In this document: positions 1-9,567 of the stretch, piece after piece
Position numbering within the stretch: position 1 is the first letter of the stretch
Layout: every line of letters starts with the position of its first letter
NCBI GenBank assembly: GCA_947492235.1
Contig: CANLLZ010000001.1
Location: 496,001 to 560,000 of the forward strand
From: an uncultured Altererythrobacter sp.
GTDB lineage: Bacteria; Pseudomonadota; Alphaproteobacteria; Sphingomonadales; Sphingomonadaceae
DNA: 64,000 nucleotides
Direction: 5' to 3'
Translations under genes and position numbers: made by a program
The notes under the pieces: generated by a model
Database searches by the model: none
The model's input: the letters and a program-made list of their open reading frames with translations, nothing else
What the model was told of the DNA's origin: nothing

Positions 1-1564
1 AGCAGCAGGCCGACAATGACATACGGGTTTTCAAGGCTGAAGCTGACCGCGAGATCCGGGAAGAACTCCTTGAGGTCAGCGGTGTAGGCACTGAACAGCA
101 CCAGAGCAGCCAGACCGGCGGAACCGATGGCATAGCCCTTGGTCACAGCTTTGGTCGTGTTGCCCACAGCATCCAGCGCGTCCGTCTTGTCACGCACGCT
201 CTGGTCCAGTTCCGACATCTCGGCGATACCGCCAGCATTGTCGGTGACCGGGCCGTATGCATCCAGCGCAACCACCATACCGGCGAGTGCCAGCATCGAC
301 GTAGCAGCGAAGGCAATGCCCATCAGGCCGGCCAGCTGATACGTCACGATGATGCCAACCACGATAACCAGCGTCGGCAGAGCAGTCGATTCCAGCGAAA
401 TCGCAAGACCCTGAATGACGTTGGTGCCGTGGCCCGTTTCGGACGACTTGGCGATCGAGCGGACCGGACGGTATTCCGTGCCGGTGTAGTACTCGGTGAT
501 CCAGATGATCAGGCCGGTTACAGCCAGACCGACCATCATCGACCAGAACAGGTCCATGCCGGTGAAGGTCTGCTCGCCCACGGTGTAGCTGGCGTCCAAG
601 CCGATGGTGTAGCTGGTAGCCCACCAGATGGCAGGGATGGACAGCACCGCAGTGGTGATGAAGCCCTTGTACAGCGCGCCCATGATGTTCTCGGACTTGC
701 CGAGACGGACCATGTAGGTGCCGATGATCGAGGTGATGATGCAGACACCGCCAACCAGCAGCGGCAGGCTCATCAAAGCGGTCAGTTCAGGCAGCGCGAG
801 GCCGGTGAACAGCAGCGCGGTCAGAACCATGGTGGCTCCGACGGTCACGACATAGGTCTCGAACAGGTCGGCAGCCATACCGGCGCAGTCACCCACATTG
901 TCGCCAACGTTATCGGCGATTGTCGCAGGGTTGCGTGGATCGTCTTCGGGGATGCCTGCTTCGACTTTACCTACCAGATCGGCGCCGACATCTGCGGCCT
1001 TGGTGAAGATGCCGCCGCCCAGACGGGCGAAGATCGAAATCAGTGAAGCACCGAAAGCGAGGCCGACCAGAGCGTCGATAATCTCGCGCTTCTCTTCCAG
1101 CACGGTGAGGTCCAGCCCCATCGAAACCGTCAGCAGGTAGAAGAACCCGGCAATGGACAGCAGCGCGAGGCCCGCGACCAGCATGCCGGTGACGGCACCG
1201 GCGCGGAACGCCACGGTCAGGCCCTGTTGCAGACCGGACTGTGCAGCAGCGGCGGTGCGAACGTTCGAGCGGACCGAGATGTTCATCCCGATAAAGCCCG
1301 CGACGCCCGACAAGACCGCGCCAACCACGAAGCCGGCGGTCGAGATCGGACCGAGGAAGATGAAAACGATGATCGCCACAACCACACCGACGATGCCGAT
1401 GGTGGTGTATTGGCGGCGCAAATAGGCTTGGGCACCCTCTTGGATTGCCCCGGCGATTTCCTGCATTTTCTCATTCCCGGCGCCCGCGCCGAGGACCTGG
1501 CGACTGGTTACAAAGCCGTAGATTACGGCCACCAGTCCCAGAATGATCGAGAGTAAAATTACAT
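1..1564 (-). CDS. hppA: K+-insensitive pyrophosphate-energised proton pump, 3' part off the window
   Basis: Integral membrane H+-PPase that couples pyrophosphate hydrolysis to proton export. About 521 N-terminal residues are present of a family length near 700; the C-terminus lies beyond base 1. Visible motifs are the catalytic [19 protein letters not shown] segment near residue 210, followed by [12 protein letters not shown], and many hydrophobic helices. Near residue 470 the protein reads [10 protein letters not shown]. The Lys and Thr there are the family signature of K+-independent pumps, where K+-dependent ones have Ala. The ATG at 1562-1564 is preceded by GGAGGGGG about 11 bases upstream. 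Family assignment is certain; the K+ subclass rests on these two residues. Confidence 0.95.
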
Positions 1565-1854
1565 TCACGATTATTCCCCCTCCGTCCGGCCAATTTTTAG
1601 ACCGGCATCCATTATCAATAGTGAAAGGCCCCGCTTTCGCAGGGCCGCTCTGCGCACGCGCTATAGTGGCTGTGAGGGCAGGTGCAAGCTTTCGCTTGGC
1701 CCCGGTCCCCCGCTCAAATCGATAGGCACGCCATTCGGGCTTCTGACGGGACGCTGCGGGACCAGGGCGGCCAATAGCGGCCCAATTCAAGACGCTTTGA
1801 ATTCAGGTCGCTACAGCCCTTCGCCCTTACTTGCGGCGCTTTGTGGTTAAGCGT

Positions 1855-2061
1855 ATGCTAACCATCATGCAGGTCGCTCTAAAAAAGCTGTTCGCCATCA
1901 TGCCGTTTCTCTTCGGCATCGGATTTATCGCGCCGCTGATTGCGCAAGTCATGGCCCTGTGGGGCTGGGAAGCGCCATTCGGGATGGAACGGATCGTGTT
2001 CGGTCTGGTGATCGGGGCGGCCTGGGGGCTCTACGCGACGATCAGGGGGCGCTGGATATGA
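1855..2061 (+). CDS. Small two-helix membrane protein upstream of the desaturase
   Basis: Protein of about 68 residues, not recognised. It has two predicted membrane segments (FAIMPFLFGIGFIAPLIAQV and a second around RIVFGLVIGAAWGLYA) and a short basic C-terminus. Its TGA overlaps the ATG of the following desaturase as ATGA, so the two are probably translationally coupled. ATGs at 1855 and 1867 are both possible starts and neither has a clear Shine-Dalgarno sequence. Its role is unknown; the coupling suggests a partner or stabiliser of the desaturase, which is inference. Confidence 0.6.
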   Translation: MLTIMQVALKKLFAIMPFLFGIGFIAPLIAQVMALWGWEAPFGMERIVFGLVIGAAWGLYATIRGRWI

Positions 2062-3083
2062 CCGACCATTACACCATCCATCCGCGCGTCGGCGAAGCCG
2101 AAGGCGTGGATTTCGATGTTGGTCCCGCGGATGATGATGGCGCGGTTGCGCTCGCGCCGGATACCAAGCCGTCAGGCGATGCACCGGCCATTCCGCTGCG
2201 CGCCCCGGCAGAGCTGGACAAGCACACGCGGGTCGAGCTGCTGAAAGAAGAGCGCAAGATTGCAGCCAAATATCACGGCGGCCCGATGTGGGGCTATGTC
2301 GCGGCAACGTGGGGCGGCTATGCCATTTGGCTCGCGCTGTTCCCGCTGACGATGCTCGATCTGGTGCCGATGTGGATAGCTTTCCCGCTGGCGACCTTCA
2401 TCGCGACGGCCGGCTACATCCCGGCGCATGAGGCGATGCATGACAATATCGCGCGGCCCGGCAGCAAGCATCGCTGGGTGAACGAGTGGGTCGGCAAGGT
2501 TGCGACCATCCCCATCGTCTTCCCGTTCAGCCTCGCGCGGCTGATGCATTTGCAGCACCATTATCACTGCAATGACCCGGTGAAGGATCCCGACTATCCG
2601 GACGAGGCACCGGGTTTCTGGGCCGCATGGTATAAAACCTGGTACAACCGCCAACCGGGCGTCGACGGGACGATCAACACTTACAAGCGGGTGGTCGCCG
2701 AAATGGGCACGCCCGAGGCTGCCAAGGCGCTGAAAGACACCATCATGGTCCAGCTGCTGTATATGGCGGTGCTGTTCACGATGGCGTGGACCGGATACGC
2801 GATCGAGGCGGCGCTGGTCTGGTGGCTGCCGCGCCATATCGCGCTGAGCTATGTGCGGTTTTATCTCAGCTGGGTGCCGCATCACCCGCGCGAAGGGCGC
2901 ACCAGCCGGTACGAACAGACCAAGGTCTTCAAGAGCAAGATCGGCCACTTCCTGTCGATGTGCATGGAAACGCACGCGGTGCATCATCTGTATCCCGGCA
3001 TCCCGAACCACCGCACGAAAGCGGCGTATTACGAGCTCAAGCCGATCCTGGAGAAGCGCGGCGTGGATTGCTCTGCGCTGTAG
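2058..3083 (+). CDS. Membrane di-iron fatty acid desaturase/carotenoid hydroxylase-type protein
   Basis: Protein of 341 residues in the membrane-bound desaturase/hydroxylase superfamily. The three histidine clusters are HEAMHD near residue 123, HLQHH near 163 and HAVHH near 305; a WVPHHPREGR segment near 275 resembles the extra motif of CrtW/CrtR-type carotenoid enzymes. Hydrophobic stretches lie at about residues 80-120 and 235-275. The first 65 residues are acidic, hydrophilic and probably cytosolic. The start at 2058 is fixed by the ATGA overlap with the upstream small membrane gene. Substrate is undecided between an acyl chain and a carotenoid; no carotenoid genes are adjacent. Confidence 0.8.
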   Translation: MTDHYTIHPRVGEAEGVDFDVGPADDDGAVALAPDTKPSGDAPAIPLRAPAELDKHTRVELLKEERKIAAKYHGGPMWGYVAATWGGYAIWLALFPLTMLDLVPMWIAFPLATFIATAGYIPAHEAMHDNIARPGSKHRWVNEWVGKVATIPIVFPFSLARLMHLQHHYHCNDPVKDPDYPDEAPGFWAAWYKTWYNRQPGVDGTINTYKRVVAEMGTPEAAKALKDTIMVQLLYMAVLFTMAWTGYAIEAALVWWLPRHIALSYVRFYLSWVPHHPREGRTSRYEQTKVFKSKIGHFLSMCMETHAVHHLYPGIPNHRTKAAYYELKPILEKRGVDCSAL

Positions 3084-3096
3084 TTATTTTGCGGGA

Positions 3097-3966
3097 TCAG
3101 TGCGTGTAGCCGAGGCCCGCGCGGCCCGTAATCGGCAATCCGTCCAAGATCAGCGGAACCTCGCCTTCTTCCACTGTGCCCACGGGTATGGCGGGCACCG
3201 GCAGTTTCGTTGATAGCGGCGCGGTGAACAGCAGCTGGTAATCATCGCCCCAGCGCAGCGCATCGGCGCGGCGATCCTCCGGCGCGGCAATCGGCACATC
3301 GTCCGACGCGATCACCAGCGTCAGGCCGCTCGCGGTCGCCATTCGCCAGCTGTCGAGCAACAACCCGTCCGACACATCCATCATGGCGCTGACGAGCGGG
3401 GCGAGCGCCTGTCCCTCGGCCAGCAGCGGGGTGGGGCAGCGGAAGGCGGTGTTGGTTTCGCCGGTGTCGTCCCGCAGTGCTTCAAACCCCATCATCGCCG
3501 CGCCGACCGGGCCGGTCAGGAACAGCGTATCGCCCGGCTGCGCCGTGCTGCGCGAGGGTACGGGGGTGTGCGTTGCCCGGCCAATGGCGGTGAGACCCAG
3601 CGTGCGCGCGCTGTCACCGGCAGAAACGGTATCGCCGCCCAGCAGCGGGCAGTCGAAGGCGGTCAACGCCGCGCGCAAGCCCGCCACGAACCGATCGTCT
3701 CCATCGCCCAGCGTATGGCCAAGCAGGAGGCCCAGCGGCTCGGCACCCTTGGCGGCCAGATCGGAGAGATTCGTGGCCACCAGTTTCCACGCCACATCCG
3801 CCATGTCTTGCGAGGGCAGCCAGTGCCGTCCCTCAACCATCGCATCATGGGTCAGGACCAGCGTCTCGCCGCCCACTTCCATGACAGCCGCATCATCGGC
3901 GAGCCCGCGGGCAGCGGGGTGCGTGGCGAGGGCGCGCAGGGACTGGATGAAGTCGAGTTCGTTCAT
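3097..3966 (-). CDS. thiL: Thiamine-monophosphate kinase
   Basis: ThiL phosphorylates thiamine monophosphate to the active cofactor thiamine diphosphate. The 289-residue protein carries family motifs: DDAAVMEV near residue 22, THDAMVEGRHW, LGGDTVSAG (glycine-rich/Mg site) and MDVSDGLLLDS. The chosen ATG (3964-3966) gives the usual MNELDFI N-terminus. The open frame upstream of it only translates the inverted repeat at 3982-4073, so a longer start is rejected. It is the last gene of the hisG-hisD-nusB-thiL run. nusB next to thiL is a widespread arrangement. Confidence 0.93.
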   Translation of the reverse strand: MNELDFIQSLRALATHPAARGLADDAAVMEVGGETLVLTHDAMVEGRHWLPSQDMADVAWKLVATNLSDLAAKGAEPLGLLLGHTLGDGDDRFVAGLRAALTAFDCPLLGGDTVSAGDSARTLGLTAIGRATHTPVPSRSTAQPGDTLFLTGPVGAAMMGFEALRDDTGETNTAFRCPTPLLAEGQALAPLVSAMMDVSDGLLLDSWRMATASGLTLVIASDDVPIAAPEDRRADALRWGDDYQLLFTAPLSTKLPVPAIPVGTVEEGEVPLILDGLPITGRAGLGYTH

Positions 3967-3981
3967 GGTCAAACCCTGAAA

Positions 3982-4073
3982 CCGCTCGTCCTGAGCCTGT
4001 CGAAGGACCGCACTTTCTTCCAGCGTTGCCTCAAAAGAAAAGGACGACCCTTCGACAGGCTCAGGGTGAGCGG
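3982..4073. repeat. Dispersed imperfect inverted repeat, copy 1
   Basis: Two arms of about 27 bases in inverted orientation. The left arm holds CGTCCTGAGCCTGTCGAAGG and the right arm CCCTTCGACAGGCTCAGGG, separated by about 38 bases and followed by GAGCGGATTTGGG. It lies between nusB and thiL. Related copies are at 7690-7810 and 12827-12928. It is a REP/MITE-like intergenic element; as RNA it would form a strong stem-loop. Confidence 0.85.
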
Positions 4074-4096
4074 ATTTGGGAGGGGCAGAATTTGTC

Positions 4097-4549
4097 TCAG
4101 TCCCGCACATCCTTGGCCACAGCATCCAGCAGCCCGTTCACAAACTTCGCCTCGCGGTCATCGAAGAACGCTTTCGCCACATCGACATATTCGCTGATCA
4201 CGCTGGCCTTAGGCACATCCGCGCGGGCCATCAGCTCATAGGTGCCTGCGCGCAGGATTTGCAGCATTGCCTTGTCCAGCCGCCGAAGCGACCAGCCACC
4301 GGCCAGCCGCAGCTCCACCGCCGCGTCGATCTCGTCGCTGCGCGCATCGACGCCTTTCACGATGTCGTCGAAGAAATCGGTTTCCGCATCGGCATATTGC
4401 TCGTCCTCGACTTCTTGCCCCAGCCGGTGCTGGTGAAATTCGTCGAGCAATTTGGCGAGCGGGGTCGCCTCCATGTCCTTCTGGTACAGCGCCTGCACGG
4501 CAGCAAGGCGGGCGGCGGAGCGCGCGACGGATCGTTTCGGAGTGCTCAT
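4097..4549 (-). CDS. nusB: Transcription antitermination factor NusB
   Basis: NusB (150 residues) binds boxA RNA with NusE/S10 during rRNA antitermination. The N-terminus MSTPKRSVARSAARLAAVQALYQ is the basic RNA-contact helix, and the C-terminal YVDVAKAFFDDREAKFVNGLLD block is diagnostic. Its start overlaps the end of hisD by 4 bases, which implies translational coupling. The length is normal for the family. Confidence 0.95.
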   Translation of the reverse strand: MSTPKRSVARSAARLAAVQALYQKDMEATPLAKLLDEFHQHRLGQEVEDEQYADAETDFFDDIVKGVDARSDEIDAAVELRLAGGWSLRRLDKAMLQILRAGTYELMARADVPKASVISEYVDVAKAFFDDREAKFVNGLLDAVAKDVRD

Positions 4550-5835
4550 TTGAGACGCATTTCTATCGAGGCGGCATGGGCGGGCAGCCCTTCCGCGTGG
4601 GCAAGGCGGGCGGCGGCGGGGCCGAGCGCGGCGAGGCCGGCATCGTCCATCGCGATGAAGCTTGTCCGCTTCATGAAATCGAGCACCGACAATCCGCTGG
4701 CAAAGCGCGCGCGGCGTCCCGTTGGCAGAACATGGTTTGGGCCAGCAACGTAATCGCCAATGGCTTCGGGCACCTGGCGACCGAGGAACACGCTGCCCGC
4801 ATGGCGCAGGCCCTTCATCAGGGCGTCGGGATCATCCACTGCCAGCTCCACATGCTCTGCAGCCAGCCGGTTGGCGAGGGGGAGGGCATCTTCGAGGCGA
4901 TCGACCACGATCAGCGCGCCATTGGCATCCCAGCTGGCGCGGGCGACCTTGTGGGTGGCAAGCGCGGCGCATTGCACATCCACCTGATCCTCCACCATGG
5001 CGGCAAAGGCGGCATCGTCGGTAATCAGAATCGACTGGCTGGTCGGGTCGTGCTCGGCCTGGCTGAGCAGATCGGCGGCGATCCATTCGGGTTTATTCTT
5101 GCCGTCAGCAATGACCAGAATCTCGCTCGGTCCGGCGACCATGTCGATCCCGACCGTGCCATAAAGCTGGCGCTTCGCTTCTGCGACCCACGCATTGCCG
5201 GGGCCGGTAATCACATCGACCGGCGCGATCCGCTGTGTCCCATAGGCCAGCGCGCCTACGGCCTGCGCTCCGCCGACCCGCCAGATTTCGTCCACGCCTG
5301 CAATATGCGCGGCGGCCAGCACCAGCGGATTGACCTGTCCCTTGGGTGTGGGGGTGACCACTGCCAGCCGCTCCACCCCGGCAACGCGGGCGGGAATGGC
5401 ATTCATCAGCAGCGAGGAAGGATAGGCCGCGCGTCCGCCGGGCACATACAGGCCCGCTGCATCCACCGGCGTCCATGTTGCGCCCAGTCGCACGCCTGCA
5501 TCATCCGTGTAGTCGCGGTTTTCCGGTATCTGAGCCTGATGATAGGCGGTGATCCGGTTGGCGGCGAATTGCAGCGCGTCGCGCAGATCGGGATCAAGCG
5601 CCGCGTGGGCTGCAGCGCATTCCTCCGCGCCGATCTGCCAGTCAGCATCGCCGGACAGCGCGTGGTCATCGAAGCGCTGGGTGTATTCGACCAGCGCTGT
5701 GTCGCCCTGCGCCTTCACCCGCGCCAGAATGTCGGCGACGTCGCGCGACACATCCTGCGCGGTGTCGCGCCGCGCCTCTACCAGACGGGTGAAGCGGGCT
5801 TCGAAATCGGGATCATTGGCCGAGAGAGAGCGCAT
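4546..5835 (-). CDS. hisD: Histidinol dehydrogenase
   Basis: Catalyses the last two steps of histidine synthesis, the NAD-dependent oxidation of L-histidinol to L-histidine. It is 429 residues, the normal length. Diagnostic blocks are YVPGGRAAYPSSLLMNAIPA, VAGPSEILVIAD, the zinc-site SQAEHDPTSQS, and the C-terminal GPNHVLPTGRRARF...LSVLDFMK. Its ATG shares one base with the hisG stop (TGATG), so the two are coupled. The remaining his genes are not in the window. Confidence 0.96.
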   Translation of the reverse strand: MRSLSANDPDFEARFTRLVEARRDTAQDVSRDVADILARVKAQGDTALVEYTQRFDDHALSGDADWQIGAEECAAAHAALDPDLRDALQFAANRITAYHQAQIPENRDYTDDAGVRLGATWTPVDAAGLYVPGGRAAYPSSLLMNAIPARVAGVERLAVVTPTPKGQVNPLVLAAAHIAGVDEIWRVGGAQAVGALAYGTQRIAPVDVITGPGNAWVAEAKRQLYGTVGIDMVAGPSEILVIADGKNKPEWIAADLLSQAEHDPTSQSILITDDAAFAAMVEDQVDVQCAALATHKVARASWDANGALIVVDRLEDALPLANRLAAEHVELAVDDPDALMKGLRHAGSVFLGRQVPEAIGDYVAGPNHVLPTGRRARFASGLSVLDFMKRTSFIAMDDAGLAALGPAAARLAHAEGLPAHAASIEMRLK

Positions 5836-6497
5836 CAGGCGGCCTGCCTGTTCTCGGCATCGCTCCGGAAAGCCTCGACCAAAGCGGCTACGCGGGCATC
5901 GGTCTTCAGCGCCGCGCGGTTGACGATAAGGCGGGCGGAAATGTCGAGAATACGCTCGCGCTCCACCAGCCCGTTATCCTTCAGCGTCTGGCCGGTGGAC
6001 ACCAGATCGACGATCCGGCCAGCCAGACCCAGCGAGGGCGCGATTTCCATCGCTCCGTTCAGCTTCACGCATTCGGCCTGAATGCCCTGTGCCTCGAAGA
6101 AGCGTTTGGTGAGATTGGGATATTTCGTCGCCACCCGCAAATGGCTCGCCCCGCGCGATGCACTGGCACTGGCATCGGCAGGCTCCGCCACGGCCAGATG
6201 GCAATGGCCGATATCCAGATCGACGGGGGCATAAAGGTCCGAATAGTCGAATTCCTCGATCACGTCGGAGCCGACAATGCCCATCTGCGCTGCGCCATGC
6301 GCCACGAAGGTCGCCACATCGAAGGCGCGCACGCGGATCAGCGCCATGTCCTCGGCTTCACAGGCGAAAGTCAGGCTGCGGTTGCCCTTGTCGTGAAACG
6401 CGGCTTCCGGCACGACACCGGCACGCGCCATGACCGGCAGCGCCTCGTCCAGAATACGGCCCTTGGGCACGGCGAAGGTGATCGGCTTTTGCGGCAT
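5835..6497 (-). CDS. hisG: ATP phosphoribosyltransferase, short form
   Basis: First enzyme of histidine synthesis, condensing ATP and PRPP. It is 220 residues, so it is the short HisG that lacks the C-terminal regulatory domain. In characterised systems short HisG needs the HisRS-like partner HisZ, which is not visible here. Motifs: [14 protein letters not shown] at the N-terminus, [21 protein letters not shown], and [27 protein letters not shown] in separate parts of the PRPP-binding half. I chose the ATG at 6495-6497 ([13 protein letters not shown]); an in-frame ATG 36 bases upstream would add a poorly conserved tail. Confidence 0.93.
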   Translation of the reverse strand: MPQKPITFAVPKGRILDEALPVMARAGVVPEAAFHDKGNRSLTFACEAEDMALIRVRAFDVATFVAHGAAQMGIVGSDVIEEFDYSDLYAPVDLDIGHCHLAVAEPADASASASRGASHLRVATKYPNLTKRFFEAQGIQAECVKLNGAMEIAPSLGLAGRIVDLVSTGQTLKDNGLVERERILDISARLIVNRAALKTDARVAALVEAFRSDAENRQAA

Positions 6498-6538
6498 GGC
6501 GGGCGAGATAGGGGCCTGTGGTGGAAAGGGCAATCTGT

Positions 6539-7627
6539 ATGGCTGACAAAGGCAAGCAATCCGGCGCGATTATGGACATTTCCTCGATTGCCGAGGGGGT
6601 CGAGTGGCAGGCGCATCATGCCGAGCAAGCCGGCGCGACCGGCACCGCCATGGTCGTACGTGCGCTGATGGCGCTGGAGGATAGCGATGCGGCCACGGCG
6701 CGGCGGATTTTCAGCTGGACCGGCCCGATCATCAAGGACGCGATGCCGCTCAGGATCAATGGCGGCCTGCACAATCTGGTGCTGACGGGCGAGGATACGC
6801 GGCTGGGCGATGTCTATGGCGGCCGCGTGCGCGATCAGGCGGTGGCGGATGCGCTGGTGCGCGAGCTGGTGGAAACTTACGACACCCGTCTGCTGCCATG
6901 GCTCGACGGTCCGCCGCAGACCAATGAAGCGGGTCGCTCTGCCAGCTTGATGGCGGGATTGCTGTGGCTGGCCGGGCGCGCCGGGCCCAAATTCGAAATG
7001 CTGGAAATCGGCTCAAGCGCGGGCATCAACACGATGATGGAGCGCTACTTCTTCGATCTGGGCGGGGTGCAGGCGGGGCCACCGGAAAGCCCGATGCGGA
7101 TCGTGCCGGAATGGCGCGGCGATCCCCCGCCGGCGACCTCGCCCGAAATCGTCTCGATCCGTGGCTGCGATATCGCGCCGGTCGATCCGACCGATCCGGA
7201 AGCGGCGCTGCGTCTGAAGAGCTATGTCTGGCCGGAAGCAACCGAGCGAATGGGGCGGATCGATGCGGCGGTCCAGCTGGCGAGCGAGCGCGCGCCGGAT
7301 GTCACGGCGCAGGATGCGGGCAGTTTCGTTGCGGACGCTCTGCAACGGCCACAGCAGGCGAATGTTATGCGCGTGTTGTTCCACTCGATCGTGTGGCAAT
7401 ATGTCCCCGCCGACCAGCAGCAGGCGATCGAAGCAGCGATGGAAACCGCGGCGAAGGGCGCAAGTGCGGAGATGCCGCTGGCATGGCTCTCGCTGGAAAC
7501 CAACCGCGAGACTTTCCGGCATGAACTGGTCGTAAGATACTGGAATGGCAGCGATGCGCAGGGCGAACCGCATTTGCTGGCCTGCGCCCACCCGCATGGC
7601 GCATGGGTGGAGTGGCTGGAGGGCTGA
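6539..7627 (+). CDS. DUF2332 family protein
   Basis: Protein of about 362 residues matching the DUF2332 family of unknown function. It includes a conserved [15 protein letters not shown] block near residue 165, similar in style to a nucleotide/SAM-binding glycine turn, and a C-terminal [12 protein letters not shown] segment. It is divergent from hisG with about 41 bases between the starts, so both promoters must overlap. The start at 6539 (MADKGKQSG) is preferred over an in-frame start at 6518, which would narrow the gap further. No signal peptide or membrane helix. Function unknown. Confidence 0.8.
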   Translation: MADKGKQSGAIMDISSIAEGVEWQAHHAEQAGATGTAMVVRALMALEDSDAATARRIFSWTGPIIKDAMPLRINGGLHNLVLTGEDTRLGDVYGGRVRDQAVADALVRELVETYDTRLLPWLDGPPQTNEAGRSASLMAGLLWLAGRAGPKFEMLEIGSSAGINTMMERYFFDLGGVQAGPPESPMRIVPEWRGDPPPATSPEIVSIRGCDIAPVDPTDPEAALRLKSYVWPEATERMGRIDAAVQLASERAPDVTAQDAGSFVADALQRPQQANVMRVLFHSIVWQYVPADQQQAIEAAMETAAKGASAEMPLAWLSLETNRETFRHELVVRYWNGSDAQGEPHLLACAHPHGAWVEWLEG

Positions 7628-7689
7628 GCCGCATCCTCTGAAGAGGAAGGGTTTTTGTGTTGGCTTGAGACCGCCTCGCATCACATCAA

Positions 7690-7810
7690 CCCGTTCGTCC
7701 TGAGCCTGTCGAAGGACCGCACTTTCTTGAGGCCATCCGCTACAAGAAAAAACAATCGTTGGGCTCCGCCCAGCTTCGCTTCCGACGAGCTCAGGATGAG
7801 CGGATTTTGG
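7690..7810. repeat. Dispersed imperfect inverted repeat, copy 2
   Basis: The left arm contains CGTCCTGAGCCTGTCGAAGG, and the following ACCGCACTTTCTT is identical to copy 1. The right arm is more diverged (CCGACGAGCTCAGGATGAGC) and ends with the same GAGCGGATTTTGGG as copy 1. It sits between the convergent DUF2332 and hydrolase genes, where it could act as a bidirectional terminator. No gene is visible in the rest of 7628-7845. Confidence 0.8.
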
Positions 7811-7845
7811 GGCCGAGCTACTGGTGAACCCATCACCAGCCAGGT

Positions 7846-8736
7846 CTACCGCGCCAGAAACTCCTCCATCGCCGCATTCACCGCCTCGGGCGCTTCCCAC
7901 GGGACGAAGTGGCCGCAATCGGGGACTTTCACCACGGTGAGATCGTCGATCACATCGTCCAGACCCTCCAGATTTTCAGGCGGCAGCGCGCCGTCGTCCA
8001 GTGCCCAAATCACCAGTGTCGGGATGGCCAGATCGGGCAGGGCGGGCGGCGTCCAGTCGGTTGGAATTTCGAAAGGAGCATCCATCGGCGGTACGTCGAT
8101 CGGGCTGCCGCGATAGTAGTTGATCATGCCCACCGCCGCCTCGCGGTTCTTGAAATCCTCCAGCAGAGCGGCGCGTTCTTCGGGTTCCATCGCATCGGGC
8201 CGGTCCCAGCTAACTTCCTGCTGCAAAATGCCGGTAATTCCCTTCTCGCGGATCAGCGCATCATTGGCCGGGTCGCGAAAGCCGCGAATATACTGGCTCG
8301 CCTCGCGCTGTCCGGGATGGGTGTAGAGCAGGCGCTGGAAGATCAGTGGATGCGGGGCGTTGGCGATAATCGCGCGGTCCACGCGGCTGCCTTGCCCGTG
8401 CAGCGCAACCCCCCACGCAATCGCGCCGCCCCAGTCGTGGCCGACAATGGTGAACCGCTCTACACCCAGCGCATCCGCCAGCAGGAACACATCGCCGATC
8501 ATCTTGTCCGGTGTGTAGGAAGCCACATCCTGCGGCTTTGACGATCCGCGATAGCCGCGCTGGTCCGGCGCAATGCAGCGATACCGGTCCGAGAAACGCC
8601 GGATCTGGTGCCGCCATGTCCGGTGGCTTTCGGGAAAGCCGTGGAGGAAGATCAAGACCTCGGCCTCTTTCGGCCCCTCGTCCGCAATGTCGAGCTCGAT
8701 ACCATTGGCCAGCGTGACGCGGGTCTGCTCCATCAT
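7846..8736 (-). CDS. Alpha/beta-fold hydrolase, epoxide hydrolase-like
   Basis: Protein of 296 residues with the epoxide hydrolase/haloalkane dehalogenase layout. The oxyanion segment HGFPESHRTW is at about 32-41, then DQRGYRGSS. The nucleophile motif GHDWGG has Asp101 in place of the usual serine, the acid is in WALDDGALPPE, and the histidine in GHFVPWE. An aspartate nucleophile is what separates these enzymes from esterases. The ATG overlaps the stop of the upstream SDR gene as ATGA, so the SDR and hydrolase form an operon. Natural substrate unknown. Confidence 0.85.
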   Translation of the reverse strand: MMEQTRVTLANGIELDIADEGPKEAEVLIFLHGFPESHRTWRHQIRRFSDRYRCIAPDQRGYRGSSKPQDVASYTPDKMIGDVFLLADALGVERFTIVGHDWGGAIAWGVALHGQGSRVDRAIIANAPHPLIFQRLLYTHPGQREASQYIRGFRDPANDALIREKGITGILQQEVSWDRPDAMEPEERAALLEDFKNREAAVGMINYYRGSPIDVPPMDAPFEIPTDWTPPALPDLAIPTLVIWALDDGALPPENLEGLDDVIDDLTVVKVPDCGHFVPWEAPEAVNAAMEEFLAR

Positions 8737-9548
8737 TCGCCTGCTTCCATCTTTTCAATATAGCCATCGGCGACCATTGCGGCGACCTGATCGAACAGCT
8801 GGTCAGGCGTGCGCCGCATTTCGCCCATGGCTTCCTCCATGCCGCGCGCTACCACGATCTCGCGCTGGTTCAGAGCCACTGCATCCAGCATCGTCTTGGC
8901 CGCTTCGTCCGCGGGGATGCCATTATCGATCACGGAATCGCTCTTCTCGCGGCGGGCCCCATCGCCCTTCAGCGCATTGCGGCTGACATCGGTGGCGACC
9001 GACCCGGGATAGATCACATGCACGCCGATGCCGTCCTGCGACAGCTCTCCCCGCAGCGCATCGGCATAGCCCGCCAGACCGAATTTCGCGGCGCAATAGG
9101 CGGTGCGCATCGGCACGCCGACCTTGCCTGCGATGCTGGAGATAAACAGCAGCCGTCCCGATTTGCGCGGGGTCATGTGCGGCAGCAGCGCCTGCGTCGC
9201 GGCGATCTGCGATGTCAGGTCGATGTCGATAATCTCGCGGTAGACCTGCATATCGGTCTTGGTCGCGCGGCTGCGCTGGGAGACACCGGCATTAGCGACG
9301 AAACCGTCGATGCCACCTGACCAGTCCACGGCCTTCTCCGTCGCCGCCAGCATTGCCGCATCGTCGCGCACATCGAAGGGCAGGGTGAGCGTGTCGGTCG
9401 CAATTTCGCCTGCAACCCCGGCCAGCCGCTCCTCGTCGCGCCCCGACAGGATGACCCGCGCTCCGCGCGCGCCCAGTTCGCGGGCCAGCGCCGCGCCGAT
9501 CCCGCTCGATGCGCCGGTGATCCACCAGCATTCGTTCTCGTATGTCAT
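8733..9548 (-). CDS. Short-chain dehydrogenase/reductase
   Basis: Classical SDR of 271 residues: TGASSGIG cofactor loop at 11-18, NAG near 86, catalytic Ser near 137, and Tyr151-x3-Lys155 (YCAAK). The start at 9546-9548 is supported by GGGAGAGAGC just upstream. It is probably NAD(P)H-dependent; the substrate is unknown. It is followed with a 4-base overlap by the epoxide-hydrolase-like gene, so the pair may act on the same lipid or xenobiotic (inference). Confidence 0.88.
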   Translation of the reverse strand: MTYENECWWITGASSGIGAALARELGARGARVILSGRDEERLAGVAGEIATDTLTLPFDVRDDAAMLAATEKAVDWSGGIDGFVANAGVSQRSRATKTDMQVYREIIDIDLTSQIAATQALLPHMTPRKSGRLLFISSIAGKVGVPMRTAYCAAKFGLAGYADALRGELSQDGIGVHVIYPGSVATDVSRNALKGDGARREKSDSVIDNGIPADEAAKTMLDAVALNQREIVVARGMEEAMGEMRRTPDQLFDQVAAMVADGYIEKMEAGE

Positions 9549-9567
9549 GCTCTCTCCCTGACGATGT

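Noticed and set aside
1565-1854. A possible structured RNA or small gene between hppA and the small membrane gene
   Set aside because: A weak GGCCC/GGGCC stem occurs near 1627-1644, but there is no T tail, no known riboswitch core and no convincing frame.
3966-4125. A longer N-terminus for ThiL and other repeat-derived protein segments (for example PEPVEG and RQAQDER)
   Set aside because: These residues are translations of the inverted repeat, not of protein-coding sequence.
4267-6081. A 604-codon plus-strand frame over hisD and nusB
   Set aside because: It runs across two well-identified minus-strand genes and reads as arginine/alanine-rich noise.
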